A program made the translations under genes and the position numbers. Positions 41,033 through 48,876 of a stretch of DNA of 64,000 nt are shown here, piece after piece. The notes under the pieces were generated by a model. It made no database searches. It was given only the letters and a program-made list of their open reading frames with translations, and had not been told where the DNA came from. The DNA is taken from contig NZ_CP019070.1 in the NCBI RefSeq assembly GCF_001956695.1, forward strand, positions 2,294,001-2,358,000. The letters run 5' to 3'. This stretch comes from Poseidonibacter parvus. Its GTDB lineage: Bacteria > Campylobacterota > Campylobacteria > Campylobacterales > Arcobacteraceae. Every line of letters begins with the position of its first letter. Positions within the stretch are counted from its first letter, which is position 1.

Positions 41033-42811
41033 CTATATAACAATTCCTGGGTTATTTTTAACACCAATGATATCTGGAGTATCAACTCTTAAGTTTGCAA
41101 TATGTTTTACATTTCCTAAGTAAGTTTCAACTGTTTCCCAAACTGGTTCACCTGGTGATTTAGCACCAACAGTTGACCAACCTGCTACTTTATAAGATTT
41201 ACTAGCTTCAAGTTTTTTACCATTTTTAGTAAGTTGGATATCAGAAATTCTTTCACCCATCTTAGCTTTTGGATCAATTTTATAAGATATTCCACCAGTT
41301 CTTACCATATCACCACCTTGTTGGTAGAATGGATCTGCATTAAATAAGTTATCAGCAACATCTTCAAGAATATCTTTAATTCCTTGCCCTGTTATATCTC
41401 TTGCATAAGTTTCAGGATAAGTCATAGCTGTCTGTGTCATTAAATCATCAAATGTGATATCTTGACCTGGCATAACTGTTGTTCCCCATCTAAATCCTGG
41501 AGAAAGAGAAATATCTGCACCTTTTACATCAATTAATGCATCACAAATAATTTGATCCCATGAACCATTAAAGTTACCACGTCTAAATAATGTTTCTTCA
41601 GTTGTAGCAACAGTTCTATTTAAATCTTTAATATATGGTAATCGCACTTTTTCAATATAAGCTTTCATTTCTTTATCTTCAGGAACTAAATCAGAGAAGA
41701 TTGGAAGAAGTGTAAATTTAAAGTCTTTGATTTTTCCATTTTGAATATCTAAATCAAGAACATTTAAGAACTTACCATTAGAACCAGCATTACAAACATA
41801 TGTAGTACCATTTTCATTCTTAACAGGAACAGCTTCTGGAACACCATCATGAGTATGTCCACCCATAATAAAGTCAATACCAGTACATACTTCTGCCATT
41901 TTTTGATCAACATCAAAACCATTATGAGATAAAACAATAACAGCGTCAGGTTTTTCTTCTTCTCTTACTTGATCAACCAACTCTTGCATTCCATCATCAT
42001 TAATACCAAATGTCCAATCTGGAATAAATCTTTGAGGATTTGCAATAGTAGTATAAGGGAAAGCTTGACCAATAATTGCAACTCTTGCATTACCCATTTT
42101 TTTAATTGTGTACGGTTTAAACGCGTGACCTGTATCTTCGTCATAAGCTTGCATCGCAACTTCAGTTTCTTCCATTAAGGCGTCTTCTTTTACCATAACA
42201 TTTTGAGCTAAGAATTCAGCATCAAGTAATTTAACATTTTCTAAAACTTCTTCAGCTTTATATGTAAATTCCCAATGCCCAACAGCAACATCAACGCCAA
42301 GTAAGTTCATAGCACCAACCATATCTTTACCACGAGTGTAAAGAGCTGTTGCACTACCTTGCCAAGTGTCACCACCATCCATCATAAGAGTTTTTTCAGC
42401 TCCAAAATTATTTGTTAAATGATCAATTACTGTTTTAAGTTGAGCAAATCCACCTACTCTACCCATAACTTTTGCATGCTTTTCAAAGTTTACACAAGAA
42501 TATGCATATTCTAATCTCTTATTACCTTTTATACCATAGTAATCTAATAGTTTATCACCAACAATATGAGGTGGTTTTCCATAATTACCATGGAAACCTA
42601 AGTTGACACTTGGTTCTCTAAAGTATACTGGTAATAATTGAGCATGAGAATCTGTCATGTGAAGAAGTCTTACATTACCAAAATTCTGTAGCTTATAGTA
42701 ATCTTCTAATTTATTTGTCTCAACTGATCTAGTATGAGAGTTTGCAAACACTGGTGCAGCACCAAGTACTGACATCATATATACAAATTCTCTTCTACTT
42801 AATTTACTCAT
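41033..42811 (-). CDS. soxB: SoxB, sulfate thiol esterase of the Sox complex
   Basis: The 592-residue protein has a Tat-like start (RR at 6-7 in LSRREFVYMM) and the SoxB metallophosphoesterase-type domain: HMTDSHAQLLP (D54, H56), DGGDTWQGSATALYTRG, the SoxB-typical VAVGHWEFTY and GGHTHDGVPEAV. The C-terminal 5'-nucleotidase-like domain follows (about 380-592). SoxB hydrolyses sulfonate from SoxY-bound cysteine in the periplasm using two Mn ions. It is at the 3' end of the sox run, 27 bases behind the rhodanese gene. Confidence 0.97.
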   Translation of the reverse strand: MSKLSRREFVYMMSVLGAAPVFANSHTRSVETNKLEDYYKLQNFGNVRLLHMTDSHAQLLPVYFREPSVNLGFHGNYGKPPHIVGDKLLDYYGIKGNKRLEYAYSCVNFEKHAKVMGRVGGFAQLKTVIDHLTNNFGAEKTLMMDGGDTWQGSATALYTRGKDMVGAMNLLGVDVAVGHWEFTYKAEEVLENVKLLDAEFLAQNVMVKEDALMEETEVAMQAYDEDTGHAFKPYTIKKMGNARVAIIGQAFPYTTIANPQRFIPDWTFGINDDGMQELVDQVREEEKPDAVIVLSHNGFDVDQKMAEVCTGIDFIMGGHTHDGVPEAVPVKNENGTTYVCNAGSNGKFLNVLDLDIQNGKIKDFKFTLLPIFSDLVPEDKEMKAYIEKVRLPYIKDLNRTVATTEETLFRRGNFNGSWDQIICDALIDVKGADISLSPGFRWGTTVMPGQDITFDDLMTQTAMTYPETYARDITGQGIKDILEDVADNLFNADPFYQQGGDMVRTGGISYKIDPKAKMGERISDIQLTKNGKKLEASKSYKVAGWSTVGAKSPGEPVWETVETYLGNVKHIANLRVDTPDIIGVKNNPGIVI

Positions 42812-42838
42812 ATTTTTTTCCTATTCTTTAATATAATA

Positions 42839-43492
42839 TTATTCCCCAGATCCTACAACAGTAAAACCTAATGAAGTCCAAGCTTGCATACCACCTCTGT
42901 AGTATTTAATCTTTTCAACTGGATACCCCATTTTTAATAATGCAAATTCAGCGTTTTTAACCATACCTGGAGTTTGTCCACACCAGTAACCATTACAATA
43001 TAATGCTAAAGTTTTTGCTTTTGAAAAATCTAAAGTACCATCGTCATTTTGAACAACACCCATTTCATCTTCCATCATTTCAATAGCAGTATCTTTTTCA
43101 TCAAAATTTGTAAAAGGAACATTAACTGCTCCTGGAATTCTTAACTTTGCAAACCAACCTGGCTTTCTTGAATCAATAATTGCAATATTTTCATCAGTTT
43201 GAGCTTTTTTCATATACTCAATAAACTCTAATTCACCTAATGTTTCTAAACCATCAGCTAAAGAAATTGGTTGAGGAGCACCTCTAAAAGTTGTTTCATA
43301 TAATGGAGAAATTTTATTAGTTTTTGATTGATTTCTCATAATTGTAAATTTTTCATCATTTAATTCCATATCAATAGATTTAACACCTTTTGAAATTGGA
43401 ACATAATTATATGTAGCTTCTGCACTAAAAGCTGAACTTACTAGTAATCCAGAAAATGCAGATGCAATAAGTAATTTATTTAAAAGTTTCAT
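42839..43492 (-). CDS. Exported rhodanese in the sox cluster
   Basis: The ATG at 43492 follows AAGGAA and starts a clear signal peptide (MKLLNKLLIASAFSGLLVSS); an upstream ATG at 43525 would add 11 unlikely residues and sit in the terminator region. The 217-residue product has a single rhodanese domain with the loop LYCNGYWCGQTP (C166, C171). It closely resembles the protein at 32139-32813. It would move sulfane sulfur in the periplasm, perhaps between thiosulfate and SoxYZ. Confidence 0.88.
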   Translation of the reverse strand: MKLLNKLLIASAFSGLLVSSAFSAEATYNYVPISKGVKSIDMELNDEKFTIMRNQSKTNKISPLYETTFRGAPQPISLADGLETLGELEFIEYMKKAQTDENIAIIDSRKPGWFAKLRIPGAVNVPFTNFDEKDTAIEMMEDEMGVVQNDDGTLDFSKAKTLALYCNGYWCGQTPGMVKNAEFALLKMGYPVEKIKYYRGGMQAWTSLGFTVVGSGE

Positions 43493-43514
43493 TTTATTCC
43501 TTTTATTTAGTAAA

Positions 43515-43546
43515 AAAAAAGCCAAGAAAAAACTCTTGACTTTTTT
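43515..43546 (-). terminator. Intrinsic terminator within the sox cluster
   Basis: On the minus strand a 13-base stem (AAAAAAG, one G-U wobble, CAAGA, 6-base loop) is followed directly by nine T residues. It lies between the unknown periplasmic gene and the rhodanese/soxB pair, so it should lower or separate expression of the two parts. Confidence 0.75.
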
Positions 43547-43572
43547 ATGTTTTTATTTAATAAATACTAAAA

Positions 43573-44016
43573 CTAGTATTTATATCCATCTCCAGGTATT
43601 GCTAATCTCCAAGTAGATTTTGCTTCTTCAGCTTGTTGTAATGCTCTAATCGCAAATTTACAAGATCTGTGAGCTGCAAAATTAGTTTCTAATTTAGTTT
43701 TTGAAGCTTTACCTTTAAAAGTTTTTGGATTAACCATTTTAGCTTTAGTTTTAATTGCTTCTTCAACAGATGCAATTAAACCAGAGTTATTAACAGTTAA
43801 TCTTCTAAATTCTAAACCTTTTTTAATAGCAATGTCATTGTATTGTTTTGCAGTTGCAATAACTTTTTCAATTCCATTAGTTTTAACGTTACAAACTTTT
43901 TCTACATCAATTTTTGAATACTTATCTTTTTCTCCATGATGATCTGCATTAGCATTAACAAATCCAAAAGATAAAAGTGCAACTGATGTAATAACTTTTA
44001 ATGTAATTTTTTTCAT
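43573..44016 (-). CDS. Unrecognised periplasmic protein between soxA and the rhodanese
   Basis: The start is placed at the ATG at 44016, with AAAGGGTG just before it; a GTG at 44025 would overlap that site. The 147-residue product has a signal peptide (MKKITLKVITSVALLSFGFV), a His-containing start of the mature chain (DHHGEKDKYS) and two cysteines (C42, C119) that could pair. The rest is mostly helical with many Lys and Ala, ending in TWRLAIPGDGYKY. Position and size recall SoxK-type SoxAX-binding proteins, but I see no matching motif and leave the function open. Confidence 0.75.
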   Translation of the reverse strand: MKKITLKVITSVALLSFGFVNANADHHGEKDKYSKIDVEKVCNVKTNGIEKVIATAKQYNDIAIKKGLEFRRLTVNNSGLIASVEEAIKTKAKMVNPKTFKGKASKTKLETNFAAHRSCKFAIRALQQAEEAKSTWRLAIPGDGYKY

Positions 44017-44028
44017 AATTTTCACCCT

Positions 44029-44964
44029 TTACTTTCTGATATCTGGACCATCAACTGGTAAACCATTTGATAAGTATGACATGAAATATAATAATTCTTT
44101 CATAGTTTCTGAAGTATTTTTAGGAGGAACTTGTCCTTGATCTTTAATACATCCAGACATTCTTCTCTCTAAAGTACCTAAACCATCATTAGCTGCATTT
44201 CCAGCTGCCCATTTTAATCTATAAACTGGGAAATGCGTAGTTTGACCTAAACCTTGTGATAAAGATTCATTTCTAACTCTTTGACCTGCACCTTGAATAT
44301 GACAAGTAGCACAAGAAAGGTTTAAATATCCTCTTTGAGTAAAGTAATATTCTTTTCCTCTTTCATAGGCTTCAGCAGCTTCTTTACTTTCAATTTTAAT
44401 ATCAACTCTTTTTTCTGCGTCTGCAGTTTCTTGAGCTAAAAATGCTTGTAAGTGAGCCATTTTACCTTTTTTCTCATTCCATTTCTTTTCACTATTAGAT
44501 ACTAAACACTCATTAACAGCTTGAGTTAAAGAAACAAGTTTTTTTGATTCTTGATCAAAGAATGGGTACGAACCTGCGATTGTAGTATCTGGAAAACAGT
44601 TTTTAAATGATTTTCCATTTGCAAAAGGTTCATTAAAAAGTTCTTCACCTTTTTCTACAAATTCTTCAGTTGGCGGAAATTCTTTAATTTCATCATAAGA
44701 TAATCTACCATTTTTAGAAAATGCGTAACCACCTTTTGAGAATTCATCACCTTTAATTCCTTTAATAAAATTATTCTTTAACTCTTCAGTTGTAGAATAT
44801 GGGAAAAAAGTACTTCTATTTTTTTCTGGATCAGAAAATTTAGCTTCAAAATATTTAGTAATATTTTCTTTATCAATTTCTGCTTGAGCATTGAAGTCTG
44901 CAGCAATAGCTGCAGTAGTAAATAAAGCAGCTAAAGTTGTAGCTTTTACAATTTTAAATAACAT
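44029..44964 (-). CDS. soxA: SoxA, c-type cytochrome of the SoxAX complex (single heme)
   Basis: The 311-residue protein has a signal peptide (about 1-21) and one heme site, SCATCHIQGAG with C218, C221 and H222. C272 in RRMSGCIKD is the expected cysteine ligand that becomes a persulfide. The first domain has lost its heme motif and keeps NCFPD and NECLV cysteines, as in monoheme SoxA. SoxAX links thiosulfate oxidatively to SoxY. AAGGAGAGATT precedes the ATG. It follows soxZ after 35 bases. Confidence 0.96.
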   Translation of the reverse strand: MLFKIVKATTLAALFTTAAIAADFNAQAEIDKENITKYFEAKFSDPEKNRSTFFPYSTTEELKNNFIKGIKGDEFSKGGYAFSKNGRLSYDEIKEFPPTEEFVEKGEELFNEPFANGKSFKNCFPDTTIAGSYPFFDQESKKLVSLTQAVNECLVSNSEKKWNEKKGKMAHLQAFLAQETADAEKRVDIKIESKEAAEAYERGKEYYFTQRGYLNLSCATCHIQGAGQRVRNESLSQGLGQTTHFPVYRLKWAAGNAANDGLGTLERRMSGCIKDQGQVPPKNTSETMKELLYFMSYLSNGLPVDGPDIRK

Positions 44965-44999
44965 AATCTCTCCTTAGTTTTTCAATTACAATTTTGTAA

Positions 45000-45305
45000 T
45001 TATTTGATTTTTGCAGAACTTACTTGAGTTTCGCCTTTTAAATCAGTCCATGTAATTACAACTTTGTCACCTTTTTCAGCGCCCTTAAATTGAAATTTTA
45101 AGTATGGATTCTTTGATAAGAATTGACTTGTTGATACTTCAAAAACAATTTTATCATTAACTGTTGCAGTTAAATATGTAATAAAGTTTACTTCTTTTTT
45201 TGCTCTTTCAGCTTCTTGATAACTTAACATTGCATGTGAAGCTAATGCTTTAACAGTTACAATACCTTTTTTTAATTTTGCTTTAATTCTAGTTTTTTTT
45301 GCCAT
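45000..45305 (-). CDS. soxZ: SoxZ, sulfur-carrier partner subunit
   Basis: The 101-residue protein matches SoxZ: MAKKTRIKAKLKKGIVTVKA, FITYLTATVNDKIVFEVSTS and a C-terminal GDKVVITWTDLKGE. It is a small beta-sandwich that pairs with SoxY in the periplasm and lacks its own signal, travelling with SoxY by Tat. Order X-Y-Z-A is conserved here. Confidence 0.95.
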   Translation of the reverse strand: MAKKTRIKAKLKKGIVTVKALASHAMLSYQEAERAKKEVNFITYLTATVNDKIVFEVSTSQFLSKNPYLKFQFKGAEKGDKVVITWTDLKGETQVSSAKIK

Positions 45306-45367
45306 AATATTTTTCCTTTTATTTTCTATTCATATTTTATTTATATTTTATAAGTGATTGAATTAAA

Positions 45368-45817
45368 TCAACCTCCACATCCACCAATAGTAACTTTTAC
45401 AAGTTTAGATGTAGAAACTAATTTTCCATCAACATCAGCAACAACTGTAACAGTACCTGTTTTAGCCATTTTAATTCTTACTGAATAGTCAATAATTCCA
45501 TTTTCAGGAACTGTAAATACTGCAACTGCAGTTTCAGGATTAGCATCTTGGAAAATTGCTACTGTTTTTGCATTTAATTTTGTAGAAACAGTAACAGGAA
45601 TAACAGCACCATTTTCTGCAATATCTGGAGCTTTTAATTTGATTTTACCTTCAGTAACTGTTGAAGTACCAAAAACTTCTTTTATAGCTTCATCTACTTT
45701 TGTTGCAGTCCATGCTTTTGGTTTTGTTTCTCTAAAGTTAATAGCACTTAAAGTTGATGGTGCCATTGAAACTGCTAATGCACCTAATCCTAAGCTTAAA
45801 AAATTTCTTCTGTTCAT
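45368..45817 (-). CDS. soxY: SoxY, sulfur-carrier subunit with C-terminal GGCGG
   Basis: The 149-residue protein begins with a Tat-type signal (MNRRNFLSLGLGALAVSMAP) and ends VTIGGCGG, the flexible arm whose cysteine binds the sulfur substrate. The middle is a beta-sandwich (about 50-140) typical of SoxY. It lies 17 bases behind soxX and 62 before soxZ. Confidence 0.97.
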   Translation of the reverse strand: MNRRNFLSLGLGALAVSMAPSTLSAINFRETKPKAWTATKVDEAIKEVFGTSTVTEGKIKLKAPDIAENGAVIPVTVSTKLNAKTVAIFQDANPETAVAVFTVPENGIIDYSVRIKMAKTGTVTVVADVDGKLVSTSKLVKVTIGGCGG

Positions 45818-45834
45818 TTTATTTCCTTTTTATA

Positions 45835-46185
45835 TTATTTAATTGTTTTTAAATAAGCAACTACTGCTTTAATTTGTGAATCACTTAACCAACCATTTTT
45901 ACCAAAGGCAGGCATTGCTGAAATTGGATTAGTTGTATATGGGTCATATATTTTTTGATATAATAAATCATCTGGCCAATATTGTAAAGCTTGTAAAGCT
46001 GGTCCCATACTTCCTGGTCCATCTACATTTTTACCATTTGCTGAATGACAAGCTAAACAGTTACCAAGATTCTTACTCATAAAAATCTTTTCACCTTGTT
46101 TAACTAAATCTCCATTTGCAAAACTACTTGTTGCGATTAAACCACTAATAGCTGATGCTATTAGTAAACTTTTTGCTAATTTCAT
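45835..46185 (-). CDS. soxX: SoxX, monoheme cytochrome c of SoxAX
   Basis: The 116-residue protein has a signal peptide (about 1-23) and one heme motif NCLACH (C43, C46, H47), followed by GPGSMGPALQ. M91 in SAMPAFG is the probable second ligand, and IKAVVAYLKTIK is the final helix. SoxX receives electrons from the SoxA site. It lies 13 bases behind soxD. Confidence 0.94.
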   Translation of the reverse strand: MKLAKSLLIASAISGLIATSSFANGDLVKQGEKIFMSKNLGNCLACHSANGKNVDGPGSMGPALQALQYWPDDLLYQKIYDPYTTNPISAMPAFGKNGWLSDSQIKAVVAYLKTIK

Positions 46186-46198
46186 TAGTTCTCCTATT

Positions 46199-47272
46199 TT
46201 ATTTACTTGAGTTAATCATGTAATCAACTACTTCTTTTAACTCTTGCTCTGTAATATCAGCTCCACCTTTAGGAGGCATCGCATTTATTCCATTTAATGC
46301 ATTTGCATAAACAGTATCAATTCCTTTTGAAACAACTTCAGCCCAAGCTTCTTTGTCTCCAAGAACTGGTGCTCCAATTGCAGCATTTGCATGACAAGCA
46401 CTACAACTAGCTTCATAAATTTTTGCACTCTTTGATACTTTAGCAGTTTCTTTAACTTTTGGCAAATCTTTTACTGTACTAATTACAGGATCAAAACCTA
46501 CATCGATTTCAGCAGCAATACTTACAGGTTTTGGTTGCTTACAATCTTTCATACATCTAACACCTTGAGCTAAAGGACCTCTTTGTTCCTTAAGATCATT
46601 TCTGTCTGGATGAACTGGATAAAAACCATCTGGGTTATTCATTTTAACTGTATTGAAATTTTCTTTACTTAAAACGAACTCATCATCAATTAGTTCCCCA
46701 CCAGCTTTGATATTATTTACAGATAATAAATAAGCAGTTAATGCATAAACTTCATTATCAGTTAAAGATTTAGGATGCGGGAATGGCATAGCAGTTTTTA
46801 TGTACCAAAAAAGTGTACTTGCATAAGGCCAATAAGAACCAATAGTTTTTCTAGGACCTTCTGTTCCTTCTAAACCTAATTGATTTTTTAAACTTCCTTG
46901 ACCACCTGCAAGTGTAGGATAACCACCTACTCCACCTGCACCAAAGTCACCATGACACATTGCACATTGTGATTCGTATAATTCATCACCATCTTCAACA
47001 GAACCTTCACCAACAGGTAAACCATGGCCATCTGGCATTACATCTGTATCCCAAGCTTTAATTTCATTAGCAGTTGGTGTTCTACCGTATGAACTAAAAC
47101 CTTTTTTATTTTGTTCGCTTACAGCATAATCTGTATACATTCCATCTTTAACAGGATATATAACAGCACCATCGATATTCATTTTTTTATCTGCAGCAGT
47201 TGCGTTTGTTACTAAAAGTGCAGATACTACACCAATGGCTAATAATGATTTTTTAAGATCTAACATGAACAT
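46199..47272 (-). CDS. soxD: SoxD, diheme cytochrome c of sulfur dehydrogenase SoxCD
   Basis: The 357-residue protein has a signal peptide (about 6-27) and two c-type heme sites, CAMCH at 103-107 and CSACH at 290-294, with probable Met ligands in TAMPFPHP and NAMPPKGG. This is the SoxD layout. It takes the six electrons released when SoxC oxidises the sulfane sulfur on SoxY. The start at 47272 has GGAG about 9 bases upstream and lies inside the end of soxC (20-base overlap). Confidence 0.95.
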   Translation of the reverse strand: MFMLDLKKSLLAIGVVSALLVTNATAADKKMNIDGAVIYPVKDGMYTDYAVSEQNKKGFSSYGRTPTANEIKAWDTDVMPDGHGLPVGEGSVEDGDELYESQCAMCHGDFGAGGVGGYPTLAGGQGSLKNQLGLEGTEGPRKTIGSYWPYASTLFWYIKTAMPFPHPKSLTDNEVYALTAYLLSVNNIKAGGELIDDEFVLSKENFNTVKMNNPDGFYPVHPDRNDLKEQRGPLAQGVRCMKDCKQPKPVSIAAEIDVGFDPVISTVKDLPKVKETAKVSKSAKIYEASCSACHANAAIGAPVLGDKEAWAEVVSKGIDTVYANALNGINAMPPKGGADITEQELKEVVDYMINSSK

Positions 47273-48578
47273 TATTTACAACTCCTTTTGATGTTACTTC
47301 CCAACCTACGATTGGATTTCTATGATAAATACCTTCTACTCCAACATTTTCAATTAATTTATCAATTGAAGGTTGAATGTGTCCTGTATCATCAATTGCT
47401 CTTGATAAAAGAACTTTTTTCTTTCCATCCCATTTAATAATATATGAGAATCTTGTCCAAGATTTTGGTAATACTAGACCTTTTAATTCGGCTTCTACCC
47501 AATTTTTACCACCATCTAAAGAGATATCAACTGTTTTAATTGTTCCTCTTCCTGACCATGCAATTCCAGATATTTCTACCATATCACCTTTTTTAAGATC
47601 AGTCCATGGAACTTCAGGACATGGTGAAGTAATAATTGAGTTTACTTCCATTGGCCAGAAGAAATTAATCGCCTTACCACTTGGTTGTAACATTGTATAT
47701 TTTGAAGTTTCTTCTTTTGCATGCCATGGTTTATCAGAAAACTCTATTCTTTTAACCCATTTAACATTTAAGTTACCTTCCCAACCTGGAACTAATAATC
47801 TTACAGGATAACCTTGTTCTGGTCTTAATGGTTCACCATTTTGTCCCCAAACAAGCATTGCATCATCTAAGATTTTTTCAATTGGAAGAGTTCTACCCAT
47901 TTCTGAGTTATCACTACCTTCAACTAAAGCCCATTGTGCTTCAGGTTTAAGGCCTAAGTCTTCTAAAAGAACAGAAAGTTTAACACCAGTCCATTCAGCA
48001 GAACTCATCATTCCTTTTACAAATTGTAAGTTATTAAATTGTGGTCCTCTCCATCCAGTAGATCCATTTGCAGGACACTCAATAAAGTGAATTCTAGACT
48101 CAGATGGATATCTTTTTAATTGCTCTAATGTTAAAACAATTGGTTTTTTTACTAAACCGTGAATCATAAGTCTAAATTTATTAGGATCAATTTGAGCTGT
48201 ACCACCATGATTTCTTGTAAAGAATAAACCATTAGGTGTAATAATTCCCTCTTGCTGATGCAATGGAGACATTGATACAGTTGCATATCTATCACCTGAA
48301 GATAATAAATCATGAACTCTTCTTACATTATTATGTTCATAAGCAGAAGGCACACCATATGGGTACTTATCAACTTTATCACCTAACTTTGTTCCCCAAT
48401 CAACATGATTAACAATATTTTCATCATCAGCTTTTAATTTTATAGGTGCTAAAACTGTAGCGGCAGTTAAAGCACTAGCTGAATAAATAGCTGTTTTTTT
48501 AAAAAAGTCTCTTCTACTAGATTTTTCTACAGAATCTACTTTTAAACTCTTTTTAGAATTTTTACTAATTTTCGTCAT
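47253..48578 (-). CDS. soxC: SoxC, molybdoprotein subunit of sulfane dehydrogenase SoxCD
   Basis: The 441-residue protein has a Tat signal (SSRRDFFKKTAIY, RR at 22-23) and a sulfite-oxidase-type molybdopterin domain with ECPANGSTGWRGPQ (the Mo-ligand Cys), then a dimerisation domain with GIAWSGRGTIKTVDISLDGG. SoxCD lets the Sox cycle convert thiosulfate fully to sulfate. It is the first gene of the sox run, with a GAGGAGGGG site and a TATAAT element upstream. Confidence 0.96.
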   Translation of the reverse strand: MTKISKNSKKSLKVDSVEKSSRRDFFKKTAIYSASALTAATVLAPIKLKADDENIVNHVDWGTKLGDKVDKYPYGVPSAYEHNNVRRVHDLLSSGDRYATVSMSPLHQQEGIITPNGLFFTRNHGGTAQIDPNKFRLMIHGLVKKPIVLTLEQLKRYPSESRIHFIECPANGSTGWRGPQFNNLQFVKGMMSSAEWTGVKLSVLLEDLGLKPEAQWALVEGSDNSEMGRTLPIEKILDDAMLVWGQNGEPLRPEQGYPVRLLVPGWEGNLNVKWVKRIEFSDKPWHAKEETSKYTMLQPSGKAINFFWPMEVNSIITSPCPEVPWTDLKKGDMVEISGIAWSGRGTIKTVDISLDGGKNWVEAELKGLVLPKSWTRFSYIIKWDGKKKVLLSRAIDDTGHIQPSIDKLIENVGVEGIYHRNPIVGWEVTSKGVVNNVHVRS

Positions 48579-48597
48579 TTCCCCTCCTCATTTAATC

Positions 48598-48616
48598 TGG
48601 TATATTTAAAATACCA
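48598..48616 (-). promoter_or_regulatory. Inverted repeat in the soxC leader, candidate operator
   Basis: TGGTAT and ATACCA surround a 7-base AT spacer, between the -10 element and the ribosome binding site of soxC. It may be an operator for a repressor or a small leader hairpin. Its short arms make chance occurrence possible. Confidence 0.35.
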
Positions 48617-48629
48617 ACTAAAACATACA

Positions 48630-48635
48630 ATTATA
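48630..48635 (-). promoter_or_regulatory. -10 element upstream of soxC
   Basis: The reverse strand reads TATAAT 52 bases before the soxC ATG. A start point near 48623 would place the inverted repeat at 48598-48616 at the very beginning of the transcript. Confidence 0.5.
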
Positions 48636-48838
48636 GTTTTAATATCTTAATAATAAATAAATTTCTAGTATTAAAAAAACTTATTTCTAATTTATTTTTG
48701 ATTTAATTTTTTATAATTAAAACTAATATTAGCTATTCTTATTTTAAAGTTATGATTATCTTATGCAAGAAATAGATATCTTATTAAATATACGATTTTA
48801 AGGGATTATTTAAATAAAATAATTTTATGTATTGATAA

Positions 48839-48876
48839 AAATTAATTTGGTAAAATATTCTTTACCAAATTAATTT
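48839..48876. terminator. Terminator behind recN
   Basis: A 16-base perfect stem (core TTAATTTGGTAAA / TTTACCAAATTAA) with a 6-base loop reaches into the recN stop codon. On the minus strand it is followed by TAATTTTTATC, and on the plus strand by a T-rich tract, so it may work in both directions. Confidence 0.82.

Larger units (their letters stand above)
48579..48874. other. 296-base gap between sox and recN
   Basis: The gap holds the soxC ribosome binding site (48581-48589), a small inverted repeat, a -10 element (48630-48635), an AT-rich stretch without any coding or structural signal (about 48640-48835), and the recN terminator at its right end. No gene or RNA is seen. Confidence 0.7.

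Noticed and set aside
44029-44964. Possible second heme site in SoxA
   Set aside because: The N-terminal cysteines occur as NCFPD and NECLV, not CxxCH; only one heme motif is present.
47377-47811. 144-codon plus-strand frame within soxC
   Set aside because: Antisense shadow of a conserved protein.
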